From the NCBI GenBank assembly GCA_002005505.1, contig MVGU01001250.1, forward strand, positions 1 through 30,000: a DNA stretch of 30,000 nucleotides. The letters run 5' to 3'. The translations under genes and the position numbers were made by a program. Numbering within the stretch: the first letter of the stretch is position 1; every line of letters begins with the position of its first letter. Shown piece by piece: positions 8,977 through 16,500 of this stretch. Origin of the DNA: Botryococcus braunii. Its lineage: Eukaryota; Chlorophyta; Trebouxiophyceae. Below the pieces are notes generated by a model that had not been told where the DNA came from, searched no databases, and was given only the letters and a program-made list of their open reading frames with translations.

Positions 8977-10998
8977 ATGCCAAAACTGAAGAAGGGTGCC
9001 GACATTGAACTACATTTTATCCAGGTAAGACGTGCCCTGCAGATGGATGGCATGGGGTTGTCCGATCCTGAGAAGGTAGACATAGTGAGGCGAGCAACTG
9101 AAATTGATCAAGATGTAGCCAGGAGAGTAGAGGCTAATGTTGGAAGAAAATTGTATCTCAATGTTGAGGAGTATGCATCTGACCTTCAACAAATCTTCAA
9201 ACCAAACCAACATGCGTATCGTGAAGCAATCAAGGGCAAAACACAAAGGCCTGATCAGACCGCCGTCAATTACATTGCCCACATTCGCGAGGTAGGATAC
9301 CATTATTGGATTGGGGTACCTACATCTGTTGATACATTTATATCTATCATTGAAACTATGACGAGGGAACACCAGCTGAACATGATGAACTTCCTGGATA
9401 ATTCCCATGCTACACTTGAAAGAGATCCCAATGCAAAACCCATAACTTTCAATGATCTTGAAAATTGGGCCGCACGTTCCGATGCAAGACTTCTCAAGGC
9501 TAAGCGCGACAAGTCAGCCAATAAGCCGCCTGCTGCCAATGGTGTCAACACTGATGACGCCAAAGAAGGTAAGGAGGAAGGTGGTAGGGGTGGACGTGGT
9601 TGTGGAGGCAGAGGGGGTCGTGGAGGACGTGGTGGGGGTAGAGCAAATGGGGCTGAGGCAGATTTTGTCCCTCTTTCATGTGCACTCTTGGCAGGATTTG
9701 GCTCGGATGATGAAAGTGAAGAGATTGACATTGTGCATAATTTACCTGCTACCCCATCTGGACTGCAAGTTGCTGCAAGAGAGGGTGATGTCCATGTGTC
9801 AACTGTGCCGTCATTGCATAGAAGTACCAGGCATACCCGCAGCAACCCCTGCAATTTTGATCAAACGTTCCATGTTAACCAAATCACCAGTCCAATTAGG
9901 AAACAGTATGTTCCTACACCTGTTGTTACCACTAGTGCTGTGCCCTTGCCTCCTCTCAATAACCCATGTGTAAGAGGAACGGCAAGTCCACGGGTCGTCA
10001 CTCCGGCGCAAGTGTCAGCACCCATGCAATCAGCATCGCCAGTGCAGCCCCTCACAGCAGTCACATATCAAACAGATGTGACCTCATCACCACAGCAGAG
10101 TGAGCCTGCAGAGGAGTCAGAATGGCGTCTGGTTCAGGGGCGAAAGAAGAAAAAAGTCGCTCCGAATCAAATACCGCCTCCAAGACCCCTGGCAGTCACG
10201 CGCAAGCAGTTACAGAAGGCAGCCGTAGTTCAGAGACCGGCTCCTTCAGTTCCCACACCTCAGGTGGTTGGTCAGCCACGTGCGGCAGCAGCCAGACCAG
10301 TGGCAGTACCACCCTTTGCGGATCCTCGGCAACAAGAGATTTACGACTTGCCGCCAGGACCACGACACACGGCAAGACCAGTGCAGCAATCGCAAGTGCC
10401 AACTAGTGTGCCAAAGCAGCCTCCTGTCAGCATGCCTACACCTATGCAACCAAGGGCAGCACAGTACAGGCCAGTGTCACATCAACCGGCACCTCCGCCT
10501 CCAATCTACAGCAGTCACTTTGGTAATCCTGCATTTGGATCTTACGTGTCACCTTTAGGTCAGAACACCTTACCAATTCCTAACCCAAACAGGCCCACGC
10601 ATTGGCAACCACACATTCCTGATCCAAACCCAGTCACACTTGGTCATTTTGGTGCTGGATTGACTGAAAAGGATGTAGTGAACCCCGATGAGTCTATCAA
10701 AAATCCTGAGCACATATTTGACAATTGTGTTGATAGTAATGTTTCGCACTCTGGTAGATCACCGGCAGATCTTGCTAGGTTTTGTAGGCAATATGGGTGC
10801 AATGTGGAGCCTGTGTACAAACCAAATCCAGAAAATCCGTCGCAAATGCTTGCTCTGCACAACACCCCTGACAACAACCTGGTATTGCGAATGATTACTT
10901 CACAAGACATCAAATATGGTAAGCCAATTGTCACTACTATTGCTCCTCAAGTGCATATCACTGATGATGGTAGCTTGTGTATCACTACCCTCACATAA
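8977..10998 (+). CDS. Gypsy Gag-like protein with RGG box
   Basis: This is a 673-codon ORF with a true ATG at 8977. Residues about 1-170 form a helical, charged region (DIELHFIQVRRALQMDGMGL, later REAIKGKTQRP and YIAHIREVGYHYWIG) compatible with a retrotransposon capsid. Residues about 202-225 are an RGG box (GGRGGRGCGGRGGRGGRGGG), an RNA-binding type of sequence. Residues about 300-560 are Pro/Gln/Thr-rich and presumably disordered. The last about 100 residues are a compact-looking segment (FCRQYGCNVEPVYKPNPENP). No CCHC zinc knuckle is present, so the RGG box may provide nucleic-acid binding. The same frame is open upstream through the 300-bp repeats and closed only by TAA at 8971-8973, so the original start may lie further upstream. 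The ORF ends with TAA at 10996 and the next ORF follows in the same frame. Confidence 0.75.
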   Translation: MPKLKKGADIELHFIQVRRALQMDGMGLSDPEKVDIVRRATEIDQDVARRVEANVGRKLYLNVEEYASDLQQIFKPNQHAYREAIKGKTQRPDQTAVNYIAHIREVGYHYWIGVPTSVDTFISIIETMTREHQLNMMNFLDNSHATLERDPNAKPITFNDLENWAARSDARLLKAKRDKSANKPPAANGVNTDDAKEGKEEGGRGGRGCGGRGGRGGRGGGRANGAEADFVPLSCALLAGFGSDDESEEIDIVHNLPATPSGLQVAAREGDVHVSTVPSLHRSTRHTRSNPCNFDQTFHVNQITSPIRKQYVPTPVVTTSAVPLPPLNNPCVRGTASPRVVTPAQVSAPMQSASPVQPLTAVTYQTDVTSSPQQSEPAEESEWRLVQGRKKKKVAPNQIPPPRPLAVTRKQLQKAAVVQRPAPSVPTPQVVGQPRAAAARPVAVPPFADPRQQEIYDLPPGPRHTARPVQQSQVPTSVPKQPPVSMPTPMQPRAAQYRPVSHQPAPPPPIYSSHFGNPAFGSYVSPLGQNTLPIPNPNRPTHWQPHIPDPNPVTLGHFGAGLTEKDVVNPDESIKNPEHIFDNCVDSNVSHSGRSPADLARFCRQYGCNVEPVYKPNPENPSQMLALHNTPDNNLVLRMITSQDIKYGKPIVTTIAPQVHITDDGSLCITTLT

Positions 10999-11037
10999 GA
11001 CACAAGCGACCCCTTCCCTGTTTTTCATTCATTTGTT

Positions 11038-12453
11038 GTGAATTATGGTATTTTATACGAGCATTCCGAGCAATTGCGTCAGCTGCGGATTCCACGGCAA
11101 ACGGCGTTGCACAACGAGGGCTTCCTGGCAAATCTACACAAGACAGCGCAGACAGTTGTCAACAACCGCACAGCCTTTGCCAACTCCCAGAACATGATGC
11201 AAGCTCAGTTCCACCGCTTGTCACACTTGGCCCAGCAGACAGCCACGCAGCCGTTGCAACAGCAGTCGGTCCCGCCACCTATTTCTTCACCAGCAGTGAG
11301 CGGCCCTTGTGACACGCATGCCCCTGTATTTTGCAACATGATGTCTACCAACCTTGGCCCTCTGTCTGGCAGTGTGTACAACTCTTCTCTCAATCCAGTT
11401 GATGCTAATGCGATGCAAGGCCGGCGCCCAAACCGTGCCGAAGATTTTCGCAATCAGGACAGACAAGACCCAAGGCCTAACCCGCCCAATCCATACTTCT
11501 TTAGTCATGAGAGCAGAATAGGCAATGCATCCTTCAACATCACCTTTGCAAGCTTATCCCAAATGGTTAGAAATCCCAAATTTGCTCCTTTTATCAACGC
11601 ACTCAATGATTTTTTAGACAATCCTCCTGTTGATCGTGCATCCATGGTAAACCTCACTGCTGCCCTGATGAATATGGCTGAAGAGGTGGGGATCCCTCTT
11701 AATTGTTCGATAGATTCTCAGCCCATTCAGTCTAAGGGGGGGGGGGAGAGAGACACTGACTGTGATGCAGCTCGTGCGCGGGTAATAAACTGCCCGAGCC
11801 GGGAATCTTATGCTCCCGCAACCGTCAATCGCGGAAACTTGGATGACATTCCTGTATTTTCACTGCTTTCTCCGTCATGGCAAGTTTCGGTACCTACTGA
11901 GGACGACATCTCGCAGCTAACCTACCTTCAAGCGGCTGCAGCTAAGTCCCCCACCATTTCATTCCCAACTGCATCTATGCCAACCGTAACAGTTAACCTT
12001 ACCGACGCATCTGGAAAAGTCAAGTCTGACACCAGGAATGCATATTTGGACACTGGATGTAATGTCAATTTAATATCCAGGAAGGCATTCATGGCAGACA
12101 GCAAATTGTTCGGCCCCGACATGAAGGTGTACAATATAAAACCTTTCAATGTTCACTTGGCTGACGGGAAATCGGAAACCACTACATTTCAGGTAGTTTT
12201 GAATGCTTGCATTGCTATTGGCAAAGCATTCTACCCCTTGTCTTTCTTGGTAGTAGAAAACTGTACTGTTGACTACTTGATCGGTTTCCCATTCTTCTTT
12301 ATGTATGATGCGCAATTGAAACCCGCACGTTCAAAAATGTCCCTAGGCGTGCCCAAAAAGAATCTCATTGACAAAGAGGCTGGGCATCATGGACCTTATC
12401 AAACTGTTGATGTTAAATTTCACACACGCAAACTCACACTCACCACAATTTAG
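11038..12453 (+). CDS. Gypsy aspartic protease ORF
   Basis: The frame is open from 10999, directly after the gag TAA; 11038 is a GTG codon and the first in-frame ATG is at 11194. The N-terminal third is Gln/Ala-rich. Near the C-terminus the sequence NAYLDTGCNVNLIS contains the catalytic D-T-G (Asp codon 12049-12051, about residue 338 counted from 11038), followed about 80 residues later by VDYLIGFPFFFMYDAQL, the ILG-type strand of retropepsins. It would cleave the polyprotein during particle maturation. An eleven-G run at 11736-11746 (coding KGGGERD) lies upstream of the protease core. The ORF ends with TAG at 12451, followed seven codons later by TAA at 12472, before the pol frame reopens in the same phase. 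Translation probably depends on readthrough or on an ancestral sense codon. Confidence 0.8.
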   Translation: MNYGILYEHSEQLRQLRIPRQTALHNEGFLANLHKTAQTVVNNRTAFANSQNMMQAQFHRLSHLAQQTATQPLQQQSVPPPISSPAVSGPCDTHAPVFCNMMSTNLGPLSGSVYNSSLNPVDANAMQGRRPNRAEDFRNQDRQDPRPNPPNPYFFSHESRIGNASFNITFASLSQMVRNPKFAPFINALNDFLDNPPVDRASMVNLTAALMNMAEEVGIPLNCSIDSQPIQSKGGGERDTDCDAARARVINCPSRESYAPATVNRGNLDDIPVFSLLSPSWQVSVPTEDDISQLTYLQAAAAKSPTISFPTASMPTVTVNLTDASGKVKSDTRNAYLDTGCNVNLISRKAFMADSKLFGPDMKVYNIKPFNVHLADGKSETTTFQVVLNACIAIGKAFYPLSFLVVENCTVDYLIGFPFFFMYDAQLKPARSKMSLGVPKKNLIDKEAGHHGPYQTVDVKFHTRKLTLTTI

Positions 12454-12477
12454 TTAGTTGGTTTTTGGCACTAACAT

Positions 12478-15400
12478 GTGGTGCAGCCACACATGAACCT
12501 AATATTCGAATGCATATGGAGGGATAAAGTCCCCCAGCAGCACTTGCCTCCGGACTTGTGGGTGTATGACCCGCTGCAGCAAGTCATCCGGAGCTGTAAA
12601 TGTGATGCAGCACTTCTGCCATTCTCTGTGGCTCTGAGAGATGAGCTTCAATATTATGGTGACGCTGATCCAGCCCCTTCTCTCATCCCTCAGTCATTAA
12701 TCTCCATGCATTCCGTACAGATTGATGATTTAGATTTGTTTAATGAAGATCTTCACCTAGCAGAAATTGTAGCTAAACCTGGAATTGTTCCTGAAGATCT
12801 GAGCAAGAAAGACGATATTGAATTTCTCTTGTCTAAGTACTCCTGCCTGTTTAATACTGGGCAATCTGATTTAGGTCGAGTTGCCAACCCTGAGATATCT
12901 CATCGTATCGTTGTACATGAAGATGCCACTCCTCCCACAAGACTGAGAGCCATGTCTCAATACTCTGAGAGAGAGAGAGAATTCATGATTAAAGAAGTTC
13001 AAATGTTACTTGATCTTGGCATTGTGCAACCTACGGACACTCCTTGGATATCTGCCCCTGTCATTGTTAAGAAACATGACGGCACACTTCGACTATGCAT
13101 AGATTTCCGTCCTTTAAACAAAGTCACTGTTCCTGATCTGTACCCCTTACCAGTGATTGATGCAATGCTTAGAAGAATGTCTAAAGCTAAGTATTTCTCT
13201 TCTGTTGATATTGCCTCTGCATTTTGGCAAGTTCCCATGCATGTCTCGGATAGGAAATACACTGGATTTATGACACCCACGGGCAAATATGAATGGTTGC
13301 GTATGCCTTTCGGCCTGAAAAATGCATCAAGTACTTTTCAACGGTTAATGGATTATATAATTGGACAGACTGACTTTACTGCCGTATATCTAGATGACAT
13401 TTACATATTTTCAGAAACATGGGAAAATCATGTGATGCATCTTGATGTTGTTTTTGGTAAACTATTTGACAATGGCATTAAACTCAAACTCCCTAAATGT
13501 ATCTTTGGAGCTCCTCACATTAAAGCTTTGGGACACATAGTGGGAAATGGGGAGATGAGGCCTGACCCTCAAAATGTTGAAGCCATCCTTGCCTTGCCCG
13601 TGCCTCGTGATGTCCACATGGTGCGGTCGGTGCTAGGTGCGTACGGTTACTACAGAGGTTACGTGGAAAACTTCGCACTTAAAACTGCCCCCTTAACCTA
13701 CTTGACTAAGAAATGTGCTCAAGGAAAGTGGGACTGGACCCCTCTCTGCCAGAAGGCATACGATGAACTCAAAACTGCCTTGACCTCTCAACCCATACTG
13801 AGAATGCCTCGTTTTGATTTAGTTTTTATTGTAACCACTGATTGGTCCAAGCTGGCCATTGGTGCTGTTTTGAGTCAAGTTGATCCTGATACCAACTTCG
13901 ACCACCCTGTTGCGTATGCGTCTCGTCTTCTTTCCGCTGCTGAGCAAAATTATTCTCCTACTGAAGGGGAGTGTCTAGCTCTTGTATGGGCAGTACGGAA
14001 GTATAGAATTTATCTTGATGGACGCAAATTTATTGTTTACACTGATCATTCCGCATTGCAGTGGCTAAATTCTAAGAGACATGAAAACAGCAAGTTAGAG
14101 AGATGGGCACTTGCACTGCAAGAATTTGATTATGAAATCAGATACAAACGAGGGGAAGAAAACCTAGTCGCTGATTGCCTTTCTCGTCTTGTGTCTGCTG
14201 CTGCTATCTCTGTATATGCTACAAAATCTCTTCGGCCCGCACATGCGAAGAAGCAAAAGGAATTGGATGATATTCCATGTGTTGTATGTGGTTACCCTCA
14301 AGGGCATGACAACATTGTTATATGTGATGGCTGTGATCGATGCTTTCATCTTCGATGTCTCCTTCCCCCTAGGTCAGTCGTGCCTAATGGATGTTGGTAC
14401 TGCCCAGCTTGCGACCCCTTCTTTGGTGAAAAAGGTGGATCTAGGCTTGAGGAAGTACGGGATAAGCAGACACCTTTCAAATATCGTCACACCGAACCAT
14501 ACTTGCCTGAAAATGACCCCATGATGCAATACATTGAATCAGACCATGACCTAGCTTTGTTATCTGACTTACCCCCATCAAAAGCAGCCAATATCCGCAT
14601 TCGTGCATCTTATATGTTCAAACACCCAAACATTCCTGGCTGGCTGATGATGTTTAAAAAGATTAGGGGTAGGCCTTCTCGCTGGCTTGTGTATCCTCCC
14701 TTGGAGTATAGGTGGGATATTATATCTATGATACATGATGTGTTAGGACATTCAGGCATTTCCCAAACTTTGGTAGTTGTTCACCAGCATTTTCACTGGC
14801 CGGGCATAAAAGATGATATTGCCCTGGTCATTAAAACTTGTGATGCATGCCAAAGAGTGAAAGCCAATGTGCCTTTCTTTCCTCCTCCAGAGCGTCCTGC
14901 ACTGTATCAGCCACTTGGTCATGTGCATGTTGATTTGTTTGGCCCCTATGATAAAGAAATGGCTGATCCTCCCTCTGGCAGACGCAACACCACCCGTGTC
15001 TTTGTATTTATTATGATCGATTATTTCACGAAAGTTGCAGAATGGGTTGTGATTGACAACAAACAGCCCATGACTGTAGCCCGAGCCTTCTATGACCATT
15101 GGATTTGTCGTTATGGTGCCCCTGCTGTCATTACGAGTGACAATGGCAACGAATTCAAGTCCGATTTTGCTCACATGGTCTCCCGGCTCGGCATCTATCA
15201 CATTTACACATCCGCAAATCATCCCTCAGCTAATGGTGTGGCAGTGAGGATGGTGCAGACCATTAAGAAAATGCTTACCACTCACTTTAATGAGCATCCC
15301 CTTAATTGGATCTCTGCACTTCACACCATGAGACTTGCTTACATGTGCAGCCCACATAAGGCATTGAATAATATCTCTCCGTGTGAAATGTTGTTCGGAT

Positions 15401-16011
15401 TCCGACCCAAGCTTCCACTTGCTGTCTCTGATGTATTGTGCAACTCATTTAATGTTGAACCTCCTCTCAATCATGTTGAACACTTTCACTTGTTGCAAGA
15501 AAAACTAAGGTTGTATCAGGATGACGCTGCCCTTGCTCTAGATCAAGCTATGCATAGAAATGTCATGTCAAAGCTCAAGAAGAAAAACGTGAATAAGGAC
15601 ATTAAGGTAGGGGATTTAGTGCTTGAAATCACTCCAACAGCAAGCCCCCTCAGAACAAACCTTAAAGGCCCTTTTCTGGTTGTCAAACTGAATCACTCAC
15701 GCAATGTTGCACTTCTGCACACCGGCGCAACGCAACATCGGCAACCGCGATATTTTAAACGGCACACCTCACACTTAGTTAAGTATCATGAAAAAGCTCC
15801 AGCTGGCTTGGGGGGGGGGGGAAGATGCCGTGGACGACCTCAAAAACCCAGCAGTAGTCAAATTCATGGAAAAAATGTCTTGAAATCTTCACTGTTTTAT
15901 TGTTGTCATTACTGTATGCACTGTGTTTTTCATATTTGTACTTGCATACATATTTTGGCAACATGCATTACCTTGCTGGAACCTTGGCTGGAAAGTGGGT
16001 ACATCCCATAA
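12478..16011 (+). CDS. Gypsy Pol: reverse transcriptase, RNase H, PHD finger, integrase
   Basis: The 1177-codon frame begins after TAA 12472; the first ATG is at 12493. RT (about residues 185-370) shows CIDFRPLNKVTVPDLYPLP, FSSVDIASAFWQVPM, FGLKNASSTFQRLMD and catalytic YLDD (codons 13387-13398). RNase H (about 455-560) has TTDWSKLAIGAVLSQ, PTEGECLALVWAV and YTDHSALQWL. A C4HC3 PHD finger occupies residues 601-645. Integrase follows with the HHCC zinc site (H753, H758, C788, C791) and catalytic D819 and D888, but the expected Glu is Val923 (GTG at 15244). A GPF module (LKGPFLVVKLNHSRNVALL) follows. After a twelve-G run the frame reads GRCRGRPQKP, AT-hook-like, and then an implausible Cys-rich tail, so the true C-terminus may be earlier or frame-shifted. 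Confidence 0.9.
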   Translation: MVQPHMNLIFECIWRDKVPQQHLPPDLWVYDPLQQVIRSCKCDAALLPFSVALRDELQYYGDADPAPSLIPQSLISMHSVQIDDLDLFNEDLHLAEIVAKPGIVPEDLSKKDDIEFLLSKYSCLFNTGQSDLGRVANPEISHRIVVHEDATPPTRLRAMSQYSEREREFMIKEVQMLLDLGIVQPTDTPWISAPVIVKKHDGTLRLCIDFRPLNKVTVPDLYPLPVIDAMLRRMSKAKYFSSVDIASAFWQVPMHVSDRKYTGFMTPTGKYEWLRMPFGLKNASSTFQRLMDYIIGQTDFTAVYLDDIYIFSETWENHVMHLDVVFGKLFDNGIKLKLPKCIFGAPHIKALGHIVGNGEMRPDPQNVEAILALPVPRDVHMVRSVLGAYGYYRGYVENFALKTAPLTYLTKKCAQGKWDWTPLCQKAYDELKTALTSQPILRMPRFDLVFIVTTDWSKLAIGAVLSQVDPDTNFDHPVAYASRLLSAAEQNYSPTEGECLALVWAVRKYRIYLDGRKFIVYTDHSALQWLNSKRHENSKLERWALALQEFDYEIRYKRGEENLVADCLSRLVSAAAISVYATKSLRPAHAKKQKELDDIPCVVCGYPQGHDNIVICDGCDRCFHLRCLLPPRSVVPNGCWYCPACDPFFGEKGGSRLEEVRDKQTPFKYRHTEPYLPENDPMMQYIESDHDLALLSDLPPSKAANIRIRASYMFKHPNIPGWLMMFKKIRGRPSRWLVYPPLEYRWDIISMIHDVLGHSGISQTLVVVHQHFHWPGIKDDIALVIKTCDACQRVKANVPFFPPPERPALYQPLGHVHVDLFGPYDKEMADPPSGRRNTTRVFVFIMIDYFTKVAEWVVIDNKQPMTVARAFYDHWICRYGAPAVITSDNGNEFKSDFAHMVSRLGIYHIYTSANHPSANGVAVRMVQTIKKMLTTHFNEHPLNWISALHTMRLAYMCSPHKALNNISPCEMLFGFRPKLPLAVSDVLCNSFNVEPPLNHVEHFHLLQEKLRLYQDDAALALDQAMHRNVMSKLKKKNVNKDIKVGDLVLEITPTASPLRTNLKGPFLVVKLNHSRNVALLHTGATQHRQPRYFKRHTSHLVKYHEKAPAGLGGGGRCRGRPQKPSSSQIHGKNVLKSSLFYCCHYCMHCVFHICTCIHILATCITLLEPWLESGYIP
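14278..14412 (+). other. PHD finger (C4HC3) between RNase H and integrase
   Basis: The ligands fit the PHD spacing exactly: C601-x2-C604-x11-C616-x2-C619-x4-H624-x2-C627-x14-C642-x2-C645, with the usual Trp two residues before the seventh ligand (WYCPAC) and a CDGCDRCFHLRCLLPP core. PHD fingers read histone H3 tails. The position normally holding the aromatic-cage Trp (just before F-H) is Cys622, so the domain resembles readers of H3 unmethylated at K4 (BHC80/AIRE type) more than H3K4me3 readers; that last step is inference. Confidence 0.88.
15810..15825 (+). promoter_or_regulatory. Candidate polypurine tract of the gypsy element
   Basis: Twelve consecutive G then AAGA, an uninterrupted 16-base purine run at the end of pol where a plus-strand priming site would be expected. 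The next bases (TGCCGTGG) start with TG, as LTRs do, but no matching copy was found upstream of gag. A similar tract (AAG11AGAGAGA) at 11734-11753 could be a central tract. Both may equally be simple G-runs. Confidence 0.3.
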
Positions 16012-16036
16012 GTACTTCCATGGTTCACTCTTTATA

Positions 16037-16196
16037 TCCGTGGACGTGTACGAGTACCTGTACGTGTACGAGTACCTGTACGTGTACCAGTACCTGTACG
16101 TGGACGAGTACCTGTACGTGGACGAATGCCTGTACGTGTACGAGATGTGGACGAGTACCAGTCCGTGGACGAGTACCTGTACATGGACGAGGACAT
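16037..16196. repeat. 18-bp tandem repeat with ACGT cores
   Basis: About nine imperfect copies of TACGTGTACGAGTACCTG fill this region; later copies degenerate to forms such as TACGTGGACGAGTACCTG. The unit being 18 bases gives a forward frame that repeats Tyr-Val-Tyr-Glu-Tyr-Leu, which I do not regard as a protein. Most units carry a TACGTG core, similar to ACGT-type bZIP sites in plants. It begins just after the gypsy pol stop and ends about 300 bases before the ATG of the spliced gene at 16501. Confidence 0.85.
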
Positions 16197-16199
16197 AGT

Positions 16200-16500
16200 A
16201 CCTTTCCTTGGACGGGACAAATGACCTGAATGGAGACCAACACCCTTCTTGGCTGTGAGCCATTTACTGGAGCACATTGTAACAGTTGTACCAGGAGCCC
16301 CGACATCCCTCATGCAGTACCAGGATGGACCATCTGCCACCTGTACGGGACTGGTCACCTCTCGTAATTGTAACGGAGCCAATTCTGGCCATATCCTGAT
16401 CCGGATCGGAGCGGCCTTCATAAGCCGATTCGCCGCTCGGAGATCGTCAGAAATTGCGCAAGATCATCTCTCTCTAAACTTTCTGAAGCTGTACTTCATC
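16200..16500 (+). promoter_or_regulatory. Probable promoter/5' UTR of the spliced gene
   Basis: Non-repetitive sequence between the 18-bp array and the ATG at 16501. It holds the palindrome GATCCGGATC (about 16399) and a short CTCTCTCT tract shortly before the ATG. No clear TATA box was seen. The assignment rests on position only; the frame of the first exon is open backwards to about 16249, so an upstream start is possible. Confidence 0.3.

Larger units (their letters stand above)
8977..16011 (+). mobile_element. Ty3/gypsy-type retrotransposon internal region with PHD finger, no LTRs found
   Basis: Gag (8977), a DTG protease (12049) and a Pol with the order RT, RNase H, PHD finger, integrase define a Ty3/gypsy element, since integrase lies downstream of RT. 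All ORFs occupy the same forward frame and are separated by stop codons. I looked for direct repeats between 8000-8976 and 15820-16500 and for a primer-binding site of the TGGTATCAGAGC type upstream of gag and found neither. A purine tract that could be the polypurine tract (twelve G then AAGA, 15810-15825) lies inside the last codons. The 5' side is occupied by the 300-bp tandem duplication. The element therefore looks truncated, recombined, or flanked by LTRs too diverged to see. Confidence 0.85.

Noticed and set aside
11736..11753. Central polypurine tract or programmed frameshift at the G11 run
   Set aside because: The frame is the same before and after the run, and there is no second signal such as a termination sequence. 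It may be just a G-run.
8971..12474. Alternative genetic code (UAA/UAG as Gln) to explain the same-frame stops in the gypsy element
   Set aside because: The copia gag-integrase frame and RT/RNase H contain no in-frame UAA or UAG over about 1,800 codons, and RNase H ends at a UAA where copia proteins normally end. The stops are also confined to ORF boundaries rather than scattered.
16037..16196. CRISPR-like array or Tyr-rich repeat protein
   Set aside because: The units are contiguous 18-mers without spacers, in a eukaryotic context, and the repeat peptide is a by-product of an 18-base period in more than one frame.
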